Source: a virus. From it: DNA of 21,700 bases. Below the pieces are notes generated by a model, which worked only from the letters and a program-made list of their open reading frames with translations, made no database searches and was not told where the DNA came from. The first letter of the stretch is position 1. The number at the start of each line of letters is the position of its first letter. Below, in pieces: positions 12,229 to 20,934 of this stretch. The stretch lies in the IMG/VR virus record IMGVR_UViG_3300008416_000028, positions 1-21,700 of that record. One strand, written 5' to 3'. Made by a program: the position numbers and the translations under genes.

Positions 12229-13002
12229 ATGCCAGAAGAAGAAACAGTTGTAAGCCAGGTCACGACTGGCGAGGGCGTGAAAGACGGTCAACCCGCCTCT
12301 GACCCAGGTGTAGTGGAGCCGGACCCTGCGGCCGAACAACAAGTACCATATAGTCGCTTTAAGGAGATCAACGACGCCAAGAACGTCGCCGAGCAAGATG
12401 CCGCAAGTTTACAGACTCAAGTGCAGACCTTACAGCAGCAAATGACCCTACTGGCCAATCAAACAGTCAAGCAGATGCCACAACAGGCAAGGGACCATTT
12501 TGCCGCCGCAGGGCTTGAAGACGGCGACTATCCTACCGTCCAACAAATCAGGCAGTATAAGGCGGAGATAGACATTCAGACTCGCGCACAGCAGGCGGTA
12601 AGCGCTGCCGATACGTTCGTCGCCGGCAAAGGCGATTACGACGAGTTGGTAGGTTTGCCCGATGCTATGGGGAATTGGAAACCGTCGGCGTTCTTTACCG
12701 AGGTCCTCAAAGACGACCCCTCAATCAGTCGGCTTATGAATGATCCCAGAACGGCGCGGCAGATAGCCTACAAGGCGGCTAAGAGTTACCAGCGCAAGCA
12801 GAAATTAGCTGAGTTGGAAACCACAGAAGAAGAAAGAGAGGCGCAAGCAAAAGCGGAGTTACTAACAAATCCACAAACCGCATCCTCGGCCGGCGGCGGC
12901 ACAGGTCGCGACACCAAGAGGCTCGATGCTAACAATCCAGAGGACGTTAAGCGGGTACTCCACAGAGCGGAGCAGATGCGGGAAGGAGCGTATGACACTT
13001 AA
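12229..13002 (+). CDS. Scaffold protein
   Basis: A 257-aa acidic, helical protein directly upstream of the major capsid gene, the usual place of the internal scaffold. N-terminal disordered acidic stretch (EEETVVSQVTTGEGVKDGQPASDPGVVEPDPAAEQQ), then coiled coil from about 50 to 90 (AEQDAASLQTQVQTLQQQMTLLANQ), a globular middle and a second coil (about 190-218), and a basic C-terminal helix (PEDVKRVLHRAEQMREG). P22-like scaffolds bind coat with such a basic tail. AGGAG stands 8 bases before the ATG; the longer frame from 12187 runs through the terminator and is rejected. Confidence 0.8.
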   Translation: MPEEETVVSQVTTGEGVKDGQPASDPGVVEPDPAAEQQVPYSRFKEINDAKNVAEQDAASLQTQVQTLQQQMTLLANQTVKQMPQQARDHFAAAGLEDGDYPTVQQIRQYKAEIDIQTRAQQAVSAADTFVAGKGDYDELVGLPDAMGNWKPSAFFTEVLKDDPSISRLMNDPRTARQIAYKAAKSYQRKQKLAELETTEEEREAQAKAELLTNPQTASSAGGGTGRDTKRLDANNPEDVKRVLHRAEQMREGAYDT

Positions 13003-13013
13003 GGAGACAAAAA

Positions 13014-13943
13014 ATGCCAAGAAGCATGATGACTACAGATGGCCACGAACATCCGGTCAACATAGAATTCCAAAACCAGTTCCTCGCCTACAAGGTCGGC
13101 GCAACGCCGCACAGTAGGTGGGCGAAGAAAACAACGATAGGCGCACACAAAGGCGTTAAGGCCAAGTGGCGGAGATTCTCGAAACCGCTGGCCCAGACCA
13201 CACCGCTGTCTGAGACGGTTGACCCCAACCCGATCATACCCGGCAAGACGGACTTGACCGCAGAGGTGCTTGAGTACGGGGCGCAAACGCCGGTCAGTAG
13301 GTGGTTGGATTTGACCACCATAAGCCAGGAAGGCGCTGAGCTAACCAAATGGCTCGCCGATACACACACCCTCACCATTGACACACTCGATAGAGAGACC
13401 TTGGCGACCGGTGCGACATCCCTGGCCTGCTCCAACGGGTCGGCCACAGCTACGGACCTCAACGCAATCGACTGCGACATTGCCGTCCAAACCCTTATGA
13501 ATCAGGACGCCATGCCGATTACGTCCATGATGGGCGCTTCGACAAAAGTAGGGACCTCGCCTTTGATGCCGTCTTACGTCGGCATTATCGATTCGGCCCT
13601 CTGGCGGACGTTGAAGGCGGTTGCAGGCTTCCGCGAAGTGAAGAACTACGCAAGCCAAGGCGATATGCTCGAAAACGAGATCGGCGCAACCGATTTCATT
13701 CGCTGGGTTATGACCTCACGCGGCTACGTTTCGAGCGGCACATACTACCTGCCGATCATAGGCAAGGATGCGTATGGCAACGTGAGAATCCCCGGCGGCG
13801 ACAAGTTGGTCGGCTACACTTCACCCGAAAACGCGGGCAGCGATATGAACCGCTACGGCGTGTACTACTGGCTCGCCAACTACGTCAGTAGGATTCTCGA
13901 TGACAGCAACATTTTAACGCTTACGTGCACGGCTATCAGCTAA
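13014..13943 (+). CDS. Major capsid protein (N4gp56 family)
   Basis: A 309-aa coat protein forming the icosahedral shell with an HK97-type fold. The N4gp56-family pattern is visible: KWRRFSKPLAQTTPLSETVDPNP (about 50-72), then LTAEVLEYGAQTPVSRWLDLTTIS (82-105), and later PSYVGIIDSALWRTLKAV (190-207) and a C-terminal strand set. GGAG lies 8 bases before the ATG. It is the largest-copy structural gene, preceded by scaffold and followed by further structural genes. No prohead-protease gene is seen, consistent with a scaffold-directed head. Confidence 0.88.
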   Translation: MPRSMMTTDGHEHPVNIEFQNQFLAYKVGATPHSRWAKKTTIGAHKGVKAKWRRFSKPLAQTTPLSETVDPNPIIPGKTDLTAEVLEYGAQTPVSRWLDLTTISQEGAELTKWLADTHTLTIDTLDRETLATGATSLACSNGSATATDLNAIDCDIAVQTLMNQDAMPITSMMGASTKVGTSPLMPSYVGIIDSALWRTLKAVAGFREVKNYASQGDMLENEIGATDFIRWVMTSRGYVSSGTYYLPIIGKDAYGNVRIPGGDKLVGYTSPENAGSDMNRYGVYYWLANYVSRILDDSNILTLTCTAIS

Positions 13944-13981
13944 GTGGCGGACAGTAAACTGATTATATAAGGAGAAAGAAA

Positions 13982-14665
13982 ATGGCAACACGATCAATAG
14001 TAGGACACTGGCTCGGCGACGGTGGCGACGTTTACATCCCCGTTGGATTCGTGCCGGATTTCCTTTTGGTAATCAATATGTTGGCGACGAATCCCATCAT
14101 CTACATTTGGTGGGAACGGCAAGAGGACGATGAGGCCAGCGGTTACCAGGAAGGTATGACGATTCCAGGGACCGGCGGCACAGTCGATCAACTCGCCGAC
14201 GACGCAGGTATTAAGGCCTATGATACCTCGGCCCGCCGACCGGAAATAGGAAACTGGGCCGCTACCAGTTCCACACTGACGGCTATCAGCGGCACTACCC
14301 TAACCATTGCCGCCCGAACGGCTACCGCCGACGGCACACTTGTGCGAGGCACAACTTCCGGTGTGGATGCAACAGGCGCACAGGTGGACCGCGAAGCGCT
14401 GTTCGAGTGCGTGGTAACAAGCGGCAACACCGGCTCAGCCGAGCCTACGTGGCCCGTCCAAGTCGGCGATCAGGTTGTGGACGGTTCAGTTACTTGGGAA
14501 CTCGTCGTAGATCAGGCCCACAGCCGCTCCGGGTACAAGGGATTCTTGTTTGCCGACAATATCAACACTAACAGCGAGGAATTCTATTTTCTCGCCATCC
14601 AAGCCGATGATTCGATTGACTTTGGCGACGTTGAGGGTTGGGTAGGCGGCGTCCAAAATGCGTAG
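13982..14665 (+). CDS. 227-aa structural protein (probable head decoration or fibre accessory)
   Basis: Follows the coat gene by 38 bases with AAGGAG near the ATG. An initial beta-rich part (residues 1-55) is followed by a Thr/Ala-rich linker region and the motif SGNTGSAEPTWPVQVGDQVVDGSVTWELV (about 145-173), the 'G.TG..EP.WP...G..V.DG.VTW' module that recurs in phage structural proteins, often as a surface-exposed immunoglobulin-like or carbohydrate-binding piece. Position suggests a decoration protein on the capsid; this is an inference. Confidence 0.65.
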   Translation: MATRSIVGHWLGDGGDVYIPVGFVPDFLLVINMLATNPIIYIWWERQEDDEASGYQEGMTIPGTGGTVDQLADDAGIKAYDTSARRPEIGNWAATSSTLTAISGTTLTIAARTATADGTLVRGTTSGVDATGAQVDREALFECVVTSGNTGSAEPTWPVQVGDQVVDGSVTWELVVDQAHSRSGYKGFLFADNINTNSEEFYFLAIQADDSIDFGDVEGWVGGVQNA

Positions 14666-14685
14666 AACCTGAAAGGAATAGTGCT

Positions 14686-15366
14686 ATGGGATCAGAATTA
14701 GCAACAAAAGAATATGTGCCATTGACAGAGCGTTCAAAACCGGAGCTTCAAGAATTTGCCAAGAAACTCGGGCTCAACTTACCGCCCACTCTCGGCGTTA
14801 AGAAACTCGCTTATGCCATCAAGGTCGAACAGACCAAGCAGAATCTTCTCGCCGAGAAAGAGGCTATGACCCAAATCGACGCCGACGAACGCGAGCGATT
14901 AGGGCTCAGAGACCATGCCAGTCGTAACCCCAGCTTAGAGGAAATATGTATCTATGGCGGGGTGTGGAAGAAGAAGGTCAGAGGCGTGGTCACAGAGATA
15001 GAGTATGAGCGGAGCCCGGTAAGACGGGTAACTTTCCTCAACACTGAGGACCCCGGTGCGGATGTTAAGTTCAGCAAGGGCGGGATATTCTTTCACATTT
15101 TCGATAAGGACGCGAAGAAACAGCAGTGCATCAACATCATGCCCGCCTGTCTATTCTCGAAAGAGAAAAGATATGCGCAGATTTCCCTTGCCTCGCCGGA
15201 TCGCGGCATCCCCGTCTTTGCGGATGTCAAGCAACAAGGGGGTGAAGTAGTCAGCGAGATTGTGGGGCGCACGCCGCGCTTCCAATTCATCGACTTGGGT
15301 CCGGCCCCAAAGGACGCTGAATTTGGCTTATATCTAAAGGAGTCTGAAGATGACGATAATAATTAG
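14686..15366 (+). CDS. 226-aa protein of the head region, function unknown
   Basis: Starts at the ATG with AAAGGA upstream. An N-terminal lysine-rich helical domain (ERSKPELQEFAKKLGLNLPPTLGVKKLAYAIK) resembles a SAP/HeH-like nucleic-acid or protein-binding helix pair; the rest (from about 85) is beta-rich. The order capsid, small protein, this gene, then the fibre-like gene suggests a head completion or decoration role. No known family identified. The C-terminus is acidic (KESEDDDNN). The next gene starts inside its end. Confidence 0.6.
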   Translation: MGSELATKEYVPLTERSKPELQEFAKKLGLNLPPTLGVKKLAYAIKVEQTKQNLLAEKEAMTQIDADERERLGLRDHASRNPSLEEICIYGGVWKKKVRGVVTEIEYERSPVRRVTFLNTEDPGADVKFSKGGIFFHIFDKDAKKQQCINIMPACLFSKEKRYAQISLASPDRGIPVFADVKQQGGEVVSEIVGRTPRFQFIDLGPAPKDAEFGLYLKESEDDDNN

Positions 15367-18300
15367 AAAAGACGACGTGCCTCTCGGACACTGCAACGAT
15401 TTCGGGGAAGTTAATAAAATCATCCACGACCTCTATCGCATAGTCCGCGAGCAGAACGAAGCAATCGAAGAAATGAGAAAACCTAAGAAAAAGACGAAGA
15501 AAATGAAAACTGAGAAGAAAACCGGCAAAACGTCAAAGAAGTTGAAAACCGTAGTCAAGTTGGTAATCCTGTTCGTGCTGTTGTTCGGGTCCGTTGCCAA
15601 TGCGGCAAGACCCTGGCGATGGGATATTGGCGGAACCGATGCGTGGGACCGCTTCATGCGCGACCCTCAGTTCCCCGGCCCTATGCGATTTCAGGGGATT
15701 ATCACGCTCGAAAACGGCCTGACAATCGACAACGACACCAACAACGCCTTGGAGTTCAACGAGAACGACGATGAGTTGATTCTGACGTTCGGCAGCAATA
15801 CGGTGACTATGAGCAGCGGGGATTTGACCAGTTTCAGTTTCGGCACAATTCCCGTCGATTTGGACCAGTTCATAAGCAATGCGGTCACTTACACCCTGCC
15901 TACTGCGGACAGTTCGGCCGGGTATCAGTTGACGACCAACGGCTCCGGCGTTTTAAGTTGGGCCGCAGCCGGCAGCGCTTCAGCCGGGGGTAGCGATACG
16001 CAGATTCAGTACAACAACGGCGGATCGACCCTCGGCGGTATCACCGGCTTTATCTGGGACGATACCAATATCGAGGTTGCCGACGATGTTAATATGGTCT
16101 GGGGCACAGACGGCAACTGGGAGGCCCATTATGGCGAATCGGTTGACGACCAAATGGTATGGCTTACCACGGCCACTACGGCGATTGCAGATACCGACCC
16201 GATGTTTGAAATCGTGGTTGATAGCGGTAATGCCCTGGGCTCCGGTATGGACGCCGATCAACAGGTATTCGGCGTTGCCAAGGGTACGCAGGCCAGTAAT
16301 ACACCCCTATTGACGCTCGACGAGGACGGCGATTTCATAGTCGCCGCCACTATCACCGGAACGGCTATTACCGGGACCGATATTACAGCGACCGGCAATG
16401 TTATTTTCGGCGATGCCACGACGGACACTGTTACCGTCACCGGCTACATTGTCGCCGACCTGTCCCTGGACGACGGCTCGGGTGCTCCGCCTTCGCTGAT
16501 ATTTAGGGACGGAAGCGACGAGACTGCCACATTCAACAAGGCCCTGTCCGGGTATTTGAGCCTTACTACGCAGGCTGCCGACGGGCTGAGAGTCATGGTC
16601 GGTAACTTGAGAGTAGGCGACGGCTCGCCCGGAACTGCGCCGATGGACGGTGAGGATGCCTATTTCGAGGGCCAAGTCGAATTCGACTCCCAAACGACCC
16701 ATGACGCCGTAACGGTTATGAATGAGTGGCTCGACCTTAACGAGGAACTCGATATAGATATGGACAACAACGACGAGACGGTCGAGATTACCACTTCGGT
16801 AACAGATTACACGGCCGACTCCGCCGTCGTTCATATCCATTCGTCCGGGGCCGGGGCCACTAATAACACCTACCTGCTGCGATTGGAGAACGAAACCGCT
16901 AATGACGCCCAAGATCACTTCCTGGTCTTGGAGAACAACAGCGGCGACGACGTTTTCGCCATAAACAGCGGCGGCGTGACTACATGGAGCATGGAAGCGA
17001 CCGGGACCGTCCTAATCGACGGCGATACGGTAGCCAATACCACCACTACAGGCTTACTGGACATCGAGTATCAGACGGCCACGAACAACGGTATCGGTGT
17101 TTCACTTGTCGTACAGCAAGAGGAAGGCGCTAACCAGGCTTACGGCTTGAAGATTGACCTTGACGACGATACTTCCGGGGGGCAGGAAACGTTCGATGCC
17201 ATCAGTTTGACGAACGATGGTTCGGCGGCTGTTGCCCGCGGTTTGGTCATTCCGAATACTATCACGGATGGTATTGTCAACACGGTAGGCGCAGCTTTTC
17301 AGTCGATGGTAGTCGATGCCAAGTCCACTGCGAATACAGGGACGTCCGGCGTATTCGACCTCAGCTTTCAGTCGGCCACGCATAACGGCAGACTCTTTGA
17401 CCTGGATGTCCAAATGGGCAACGCCGGTCTAAACGATAAGGTCTATGGCATACGCATTGCGCTGGATGACGATGATTCAGCCGCAGCCGGCGGCGAGGAA
17501 TTGATTGGAATTGATGTCAATGCAGTCGATGTAACAGGGAACGCACTGGTAGTCGCCTATCATGTCTCTGCCGCCGACGTTGCTTTTCAGGCCGACACCG
17601 GTTATCTCCGAATCGGGACCGGAAGTTCACCGACTATAACCCCAGGCGATGACGATGCGTATATCGAGGGCACGCTTGAAGCGGACGGCAATACTCAATT
17701 CGATAGCGGAACAATGACCTTAGATAATGGCATTACCGTTACGACATCGACCAACGAGAAAATCACATTCGCCGATACCGAAGATTTAACTATCAATTTG
17801 ACCGGTGCGGATGTAATCCTTTTCGAGAGCAGCACGTCGGCCGTAAGCTGGGATTTCGGGACTGTCGATAGACTGATCGGTGTAGAGTCGATTACGGCCG
17901 ACGATGGTCAGCAAATAAATTTCGCCTACAATAACGCCATTGAGTTTATCGAGAACTCCGACCAAATCGGCTTTATCTTCGGCAGTAACAAGATAGAGTT
18001 GGCTGCAGGGGCGCTCGGGGTAGTCGAATTGGACTTCAACGACATCGACGTTCTATCCGATATCGAGACTCTCGACTCCGGTACAGACGCCTACATGAAG
18101 TGGTTGACCAACGGCAAGTCGCGGAAGATCGAGTACATCAATCTCTGTTATATAAGCGCGACGGAGATCCGAGCGACCTCGCCCGGCACAGGAATGTTGT
18201 GTGTAGGGTTGGCCGGTGTTGACGACTTGTTCAGCACTGAAGGGTATATAGACTTGAGCGACGGGACGGATTACGTTCGCTTCGCTATCCAAATACCTTC

Positions 18301-18634
18301 GGACTTTATCGACGCGGGTAACGCTCAGGACTTCCAGATCGAGTTCGATATGCACGAACAAGCCGGCGAGGAAGTTAATCTTGAAGTGCGTTTCTTCCAA
18401 TATGCCGATACCACGGCATTCTATACAGACACCATCCTAATTGCGGACAGTGCATCGAGGGCGTGGAGTACGCTGGTAACGGCATCGACGGGTATCGGGA
18501 ACGATGGGGATATTTCGGCCGACGATCTTCTCTATGTTGAAATAACACAGGAAGGGGCCGACCACGCCGAAGACGTGTACATCTACGGCTGCCGCATCAC
18601 CTATGAAACAGGAATTGAGAACACTGGAACCTAA
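15350..18634 (+). CDS. 1094-aa fibre-like surface protein with internal signal/anchor segment
   Basis: AGGAG-TCTGAAG precedes the ATG inside the end of the previous gene. Residues 1-45 are soluble and partly coiled coil, 46-66 very Lys-rich, 67-84 hydrophobic (VVKLVILFVLLFGSVANAA), which looks like a signal peptide with an ANA|A cleavage site or a membrane anchor. The rest is a low-complexity beta-rich stalk with internal repeats: NNALEFNENDDELILTFGSN (131-150) and NNAIEFIENSDQIGFIFGSN (861-880); LRVGDGSPGTAPMDGEDAYFEG (420-441) and LRIGTGSSPTITPGDDDAYIEG (753-774); and two ~70-residue units around 567-640 and 665-740. The last 180 residues (from 911) look like a jelly-roll, carbohydrate-binding-like head. 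Likely an adhesin or tail/head fibre. Confidence 0.7.
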   Translation: MTIIIRKDDVPLGHCNDFGEVNKIIHDLYRIVREQNEAIEEMRKPKKKTKKMKTEKKTGKTSKKLKTVVKLVILFVLLFGSVANAARPWRWDIGGTDAWDRFMRDPQFPGPMRFQGIITLENGLTIDNDTNNALEFNENDDELILTFGSNTVTMSSGDLTSFSFGTIPVDLDQFISNAVTYTLPTADSSAGYQLTTNGSGVLSWAAAGSASAGGSDTQIQYNNGGSTLGGITGFIWDDTNIEVADDVNMVWGTDGNWEAHYGESVDDQMVWLTTATTAIADTDPMFEIVVDSGNALGSGMDADQQVFGVAKGTQASNTPLLTLDEDGDFIVAATITGTAITGTDITATGNVIFGDATTDTVTVTGYIVADLSLDDGSGAPPSLIFRDGSDETATFNKALSGYLSLTTQAADGLRVMVGNLRVGDGSPGTAPMDGEDAYFEGQVEFDSQTTHDAVTVMNEWLDLNEELDIDMDNNDETVEITTSVTDYTADSAVVHIHSSGAGATNNTYLLRLENETANDAQDHFLVLENNSGDDVFAINSGGVTTWSMEATGTVLIDGDTVANTTTTGLLDIEYQTATNNGIGVSLVVQQEEGANQAYGLKIDLDDDTSGGQETFDAISLTNDGSAAVARGLVIPNTITDGIVNTVGAAFQSMVVDAKSTANTGTSGVFDLSFQSATHNGRLFDLDVQMGNAGLNDKVYGIRIALDDDDSAAAGGEELIGIDVNAVDVTGNALVVAYHVSAADVAFQADTGYLRIGTGSSPTITPGDDDAYIEGTLEADGNTQFDSGTMTLDNGITVTTSTNEKITFADTEDLTINLTGADVILFESSTSAVSWDFGTVDRLIGVESITADDGQQINFAYNNAIEFIENSDQIGFIFGSNKIELAAGALGVVELDFNDIDVLSDIETLDSGTDAYMKWLTNGKSRKIEYINLCYISATEIRATSPGTGMLCVGLAGVDDLFSTEGYIDLSDGTDYVRFAIQIPSDFIDAGNAQDFQIEFDMHEQAGEEVNLEVRFFQYADTTAFYTDTILIADSASRAWSTLVTASTGIGNDGDISADDLLYVEITQEGADHAEDVYIYGCRITYETGIENTGT

Positions 18635-18644
18635 AGATGATGAC

Positions 18645-18704
18645 AGTTGGGCGGCCCCGGGCGCGGGGCCGCCCAACTCTTGAGGTACTCTTATGAGTTG
18701 GGCG
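18645..18704 (+). promoter_or_regulatory. Two mutually exclusive hairpins over the adaptor start
   Basis: AGTTGGGCGGCCCCG (18645-18659) pairs perfectly with CGGGGCCGCCCAACT (18664-18678), loop GGCG, with no T-run. The second arm's CGCCCAACT (18670-18678) is also perfectly complementary to AGTTGGGCG (18696-18704), codons 2-4 of the next gene. That alternative hairpin would place the ribosome site GAGG (18682-18685) and the ATG in its 17-base loop. Confidence 0.7.
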
Positions 18705-19730
18705 CTATCTGATATAAGGGCCAAAGTCCGGCTATTGTCCGGTCGGGGCTCGACGGACGACATAACCAACAATAACGTCGATCTTGAGATCAACAGATAT
18801 TATCAGGAAGATTTTCCCGTAGATATTCGGGCCGATGCGGCCTTGGCCGACTACACCAAGGAAATCGTGGTGTCCGACAGCGGCGAGTACAGCCTGGCCG
18901 ATACGGTCCTGGATTTGAATAGCCCGTGGACCGCCAACCAGTACGATTTGGAGCTATACAACGACCGCGAGCGGTTCTTCGCGGACTATCCGGTCAACGA
19001 CGGCGAGCAGTTCATTACGCAGCCCACTTTGGCGATAGGCTCCGGCGATAGCACGAAAGTCAAGTGTGCGGCCTTCAGCTTCAGGATAGCCGAGTGGACT
19101 TACGATAAGGCAAGCGCAGAGACGGCTTTGTCGGGCGACACCGTACCCCAGAGCAAGTACGGGGCCTGGATGCTGTCTGTGGATGCAGATGGTGCGGTTA
19201 CGATAACCGAGGCCGATGCTAACGCCACGGGCTACGCCACGCCGGGCCTGGCTGTCAATGGTATTCCGTCCGTTGGGGCCGATCAGGCGATAATGGGCTT
19301 TGTAACCGCCATCAATACAGGCGGCACGTTCATACCCGGCACTACAGATTTGGCTACAGGGGGAACCGTAACGGCCACTTACACCGACGGCGACCCCGGC
19401 TTGAGGAATATCCCGGCCGCGGCGTGCGTAACGGACGGTAAGTTGTTCATCAGGCCGAAACCGATGGACAAATACCTTGTAAGGGCCAAATCCTCACTAT
19501 CAGCCCCCGCAACCCTATCGGGCTCGGCTACGGCCGTAGATGAGACTTGGGGGCCTCTGATAGCCTGTGGCGCGGCGATTAGGATACTTGCCGAGCGGGC
19601 CGATACCACCAGAGCCGCCGAGGTCTTCGGCGACGTCAATATAGCGGGAACATACGAATACCACCGATTACGAATAATAAAAAAGCGAATCAAACAGGAT
19701 TCAAACCGAGAATGCCAGAGATCGTGGTAA
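18693..19730 (+). CDS. Head-tail adaptor protein (P22 gp4-like/adaptor family)
   Basis: A 345-aa protein. The N-terminus MSWALSDIRAKVRLLSGRGSTDDITNNNVDLEINRYYQEDFPVDIR has the 'IR..VR.L.G..S...I....LD..IN..Y...FP' pattern of phage adaptors that form a ring under the portal. C-terminal residues 270-335 (LSGSATAVDETWGPLIACGAAIRILAERAD...) are helical, as in other adaptors, with a basic end. The middle carries a long beta-rich insertion (about 120-240). The ATG has GAGG-TACTCTT before it. Confidence 0.75.
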   Translation: MSWALSDIRAKVRLLSGRGSTDDITNNNVDLEINRYYQEDFPVDIRADAALADYTKEIVVSDSGEYSLADTVLDLNSPWTANQYDLELYNDRERFFADYPVNDGEQFITQPTLAIGSGDSTKVKCAAFSFRIAEWTYDKASAETALSGDTVPQSKYGAWMLSVDADGAVTITEADANATGYATPGLAVNGIPSVGADQAIMGFVTAINTGGTFIPGTTDLATGGTVTATYTDGDPGLRNIPAAACVTDGKLFIRPKPMDKYLVRAKSSLSAPATLSGSATAVDETWGPLIACGAAIRILAERADTTRAAEVFGDVNIAGTYEYHRLRIIKKRIKQDSNRECQRSW

Positions 19731-19740
19731 GGAGCTTCTA

Positions 19741-20934
19741 ATGAAACGAATACTATTAGTAATCTTGCTGTTTACTGCTATAGCTCGCGGTGCGAGCCCT
19801 TGGTATGTGACGCATAACGCCGGTGGCGGAGGGGTAGGTTCGAGCGGCGACCCTTGGACATTGACCGAGGCTATTGATACGGTGGCGGCTGGCGAGACGG
19901 TCTATGTTAAAGCCACTGGCGCATATCAAACCGAGTATGCTACAGGGGGTGGGAAGGGCTCGGTTATGTATTTCGCCACAGATGGTACGGCGGCTCTGCC
20001 AATTCATTGGATTGGCTACAAGACAACAGCGGGCGACGGTGGAGTGGTCACGATTGACGCGGACAGCGCCCTGGACGAGGCGGGCGAGGCAGGTGCAGGC
20101 GATTATCATATCATCGAGAACTTTACATTCATTGGAGCTAATCGTATCGGCTTTAATGCACAAAATATGGCAAAGACTGTCTGGAAACGATGTAGCTTTG
20201 GTCCGTCTCCCTGGGCCACGATGTATCAGCCGGAATCTCAGAATACATTTATTGCATGTCGTTTCCACGATGGCACGGTTGAGGGAGTAGACTGCACAAA
20301 TAGTCAACAGACGTTTATTGGATGTGTTTTTGAAGGTAATGGGAAAGAAGGTATTCATTGCACTATCAGCACTTTCTTTGCATTTTGCGATTTTTATGAT
20401 AATGGCAAGACATCGGATTTTAAGCATGTTCTTTTTAATTCATCAGCCGCACAGCCTGTTTTTGTGAACTGCACTTTCGACGGTGAAAATACCGGCAACT
20501 CTTTTTATCAATTAGGCACATGGGCAAATACACCAATTTTTGTCAATTGCATCGTGTACGACAACGCTAACGCCCTTGATGGCGCGGCATCCGGCACAGC
20601 CTTAGCAATGTTTTGTGTGAATAACAGTAATACAAATTTCACTAATAATATATTGCCGGTCCCTACAAACGGGGATGGTGTAGGGGATGATGGTAATGTA
20701 ACGGGTGCGCCGACTTTTACAGCCGAAGCGTCCGACGATTATAGTTTAGCGTCCGGCTCATCGGCCATCGGGGCGGCTTTTAACGCGCAATGGACAAGGG
20801 AGTTTTGGGCCGATTTCGATGGTGCAACGAATCCGCCAACGGTCGGGGCGACTAACGGCGATATTGGCGGCGAGCAATCGGCGGCGGCGGTGACGACCGT
20901 TAAAATCATCAACAAATCTGGAGGCAAACAATGA
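19741..20934 (+). CDS. Secreted right-handed beta-helix protein (pectate-lyase-like)
   Basis: 397 aa. Signal peptide MKRILLVILLFTAIARGA|SPW, then repeating beta-helix rungs (HIIENFTFIGANRIGFNA, VWKRCSFGPS, NTFIACRFHD, QTFIGCVFEG, FFAFCDFYDN, VFVNCTFDGE, IFVNCIVYDN), spaced about 23 residues, with a Cys ladder. This fold is used by polysaccharide lyases and phage tail spikes. The end (DDYSLASGSSAIGAAFNAQ ... GATNGDIGGEQ) matches the 'D..L...S.AI..G ... DIG..E' module common after beta-helices in Bacteroidetes and Planctomycetes exoproteins. AGGAG precedes the ATG. Bases 20100-20700 are clearly more AT-rich than the flanks. Likely a spike or depolymerase; catalytic residues are not identified. 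Confidence 0.75.
   Translation: MKRILLVILLFTAIARGASPWYVTHNAGGGGVGSSGDPWTLTEAIDTVAAGETVYVKATGAYQTEYATGGGKGSVMYFATDGTAALPIHWIGYKTTAGDGGVVTIDADSALDEAGEAGAGDYHIIENFTFIGANRIGFNAQNMAKTVWKRCSFGPSPWATMYQPESQNTFIACRFHDGTVEGVDCTNSQQTFIGCVFEGNGKEGIHCTISTFFAFCDFYDNGKTSDFKHVLFNSSAAQPVFVNCTFDGENTGNSFYQLGTWANTPIFVNCIVYDNANALDGAASGTALAMFCVNNSNTNFTNNILPVPTNGDGVGDDGNVTGAPTFTAEASDDYSLASGSSAIGAAFNAQWTREFWADFDGATNPPTVGATNGDIGGEQSAAAVTTVKIINKSGGKQ

Noticed and set aside
16307-16918. 203-codon minus-strand frame inside the 1094-aa fibre-like gene
   Set aside because: Antisense to a repeat-containing protein with clear domain pattern; its own sequence has no recognisable fold or start signal.
18645-18678. The 15-bp GC hairpin as an intrinsic terminator
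   Set aside because: No T-run follows (bases after it read CTTGAGG), so I treat it as a regulatory or stability hairpin.
19756-20427. 223-codon minus-strand frame opposite the beta-helix gene
   Set aside because: Antisense to the signal peptide and the beta-helix rungs, which are clearly real.
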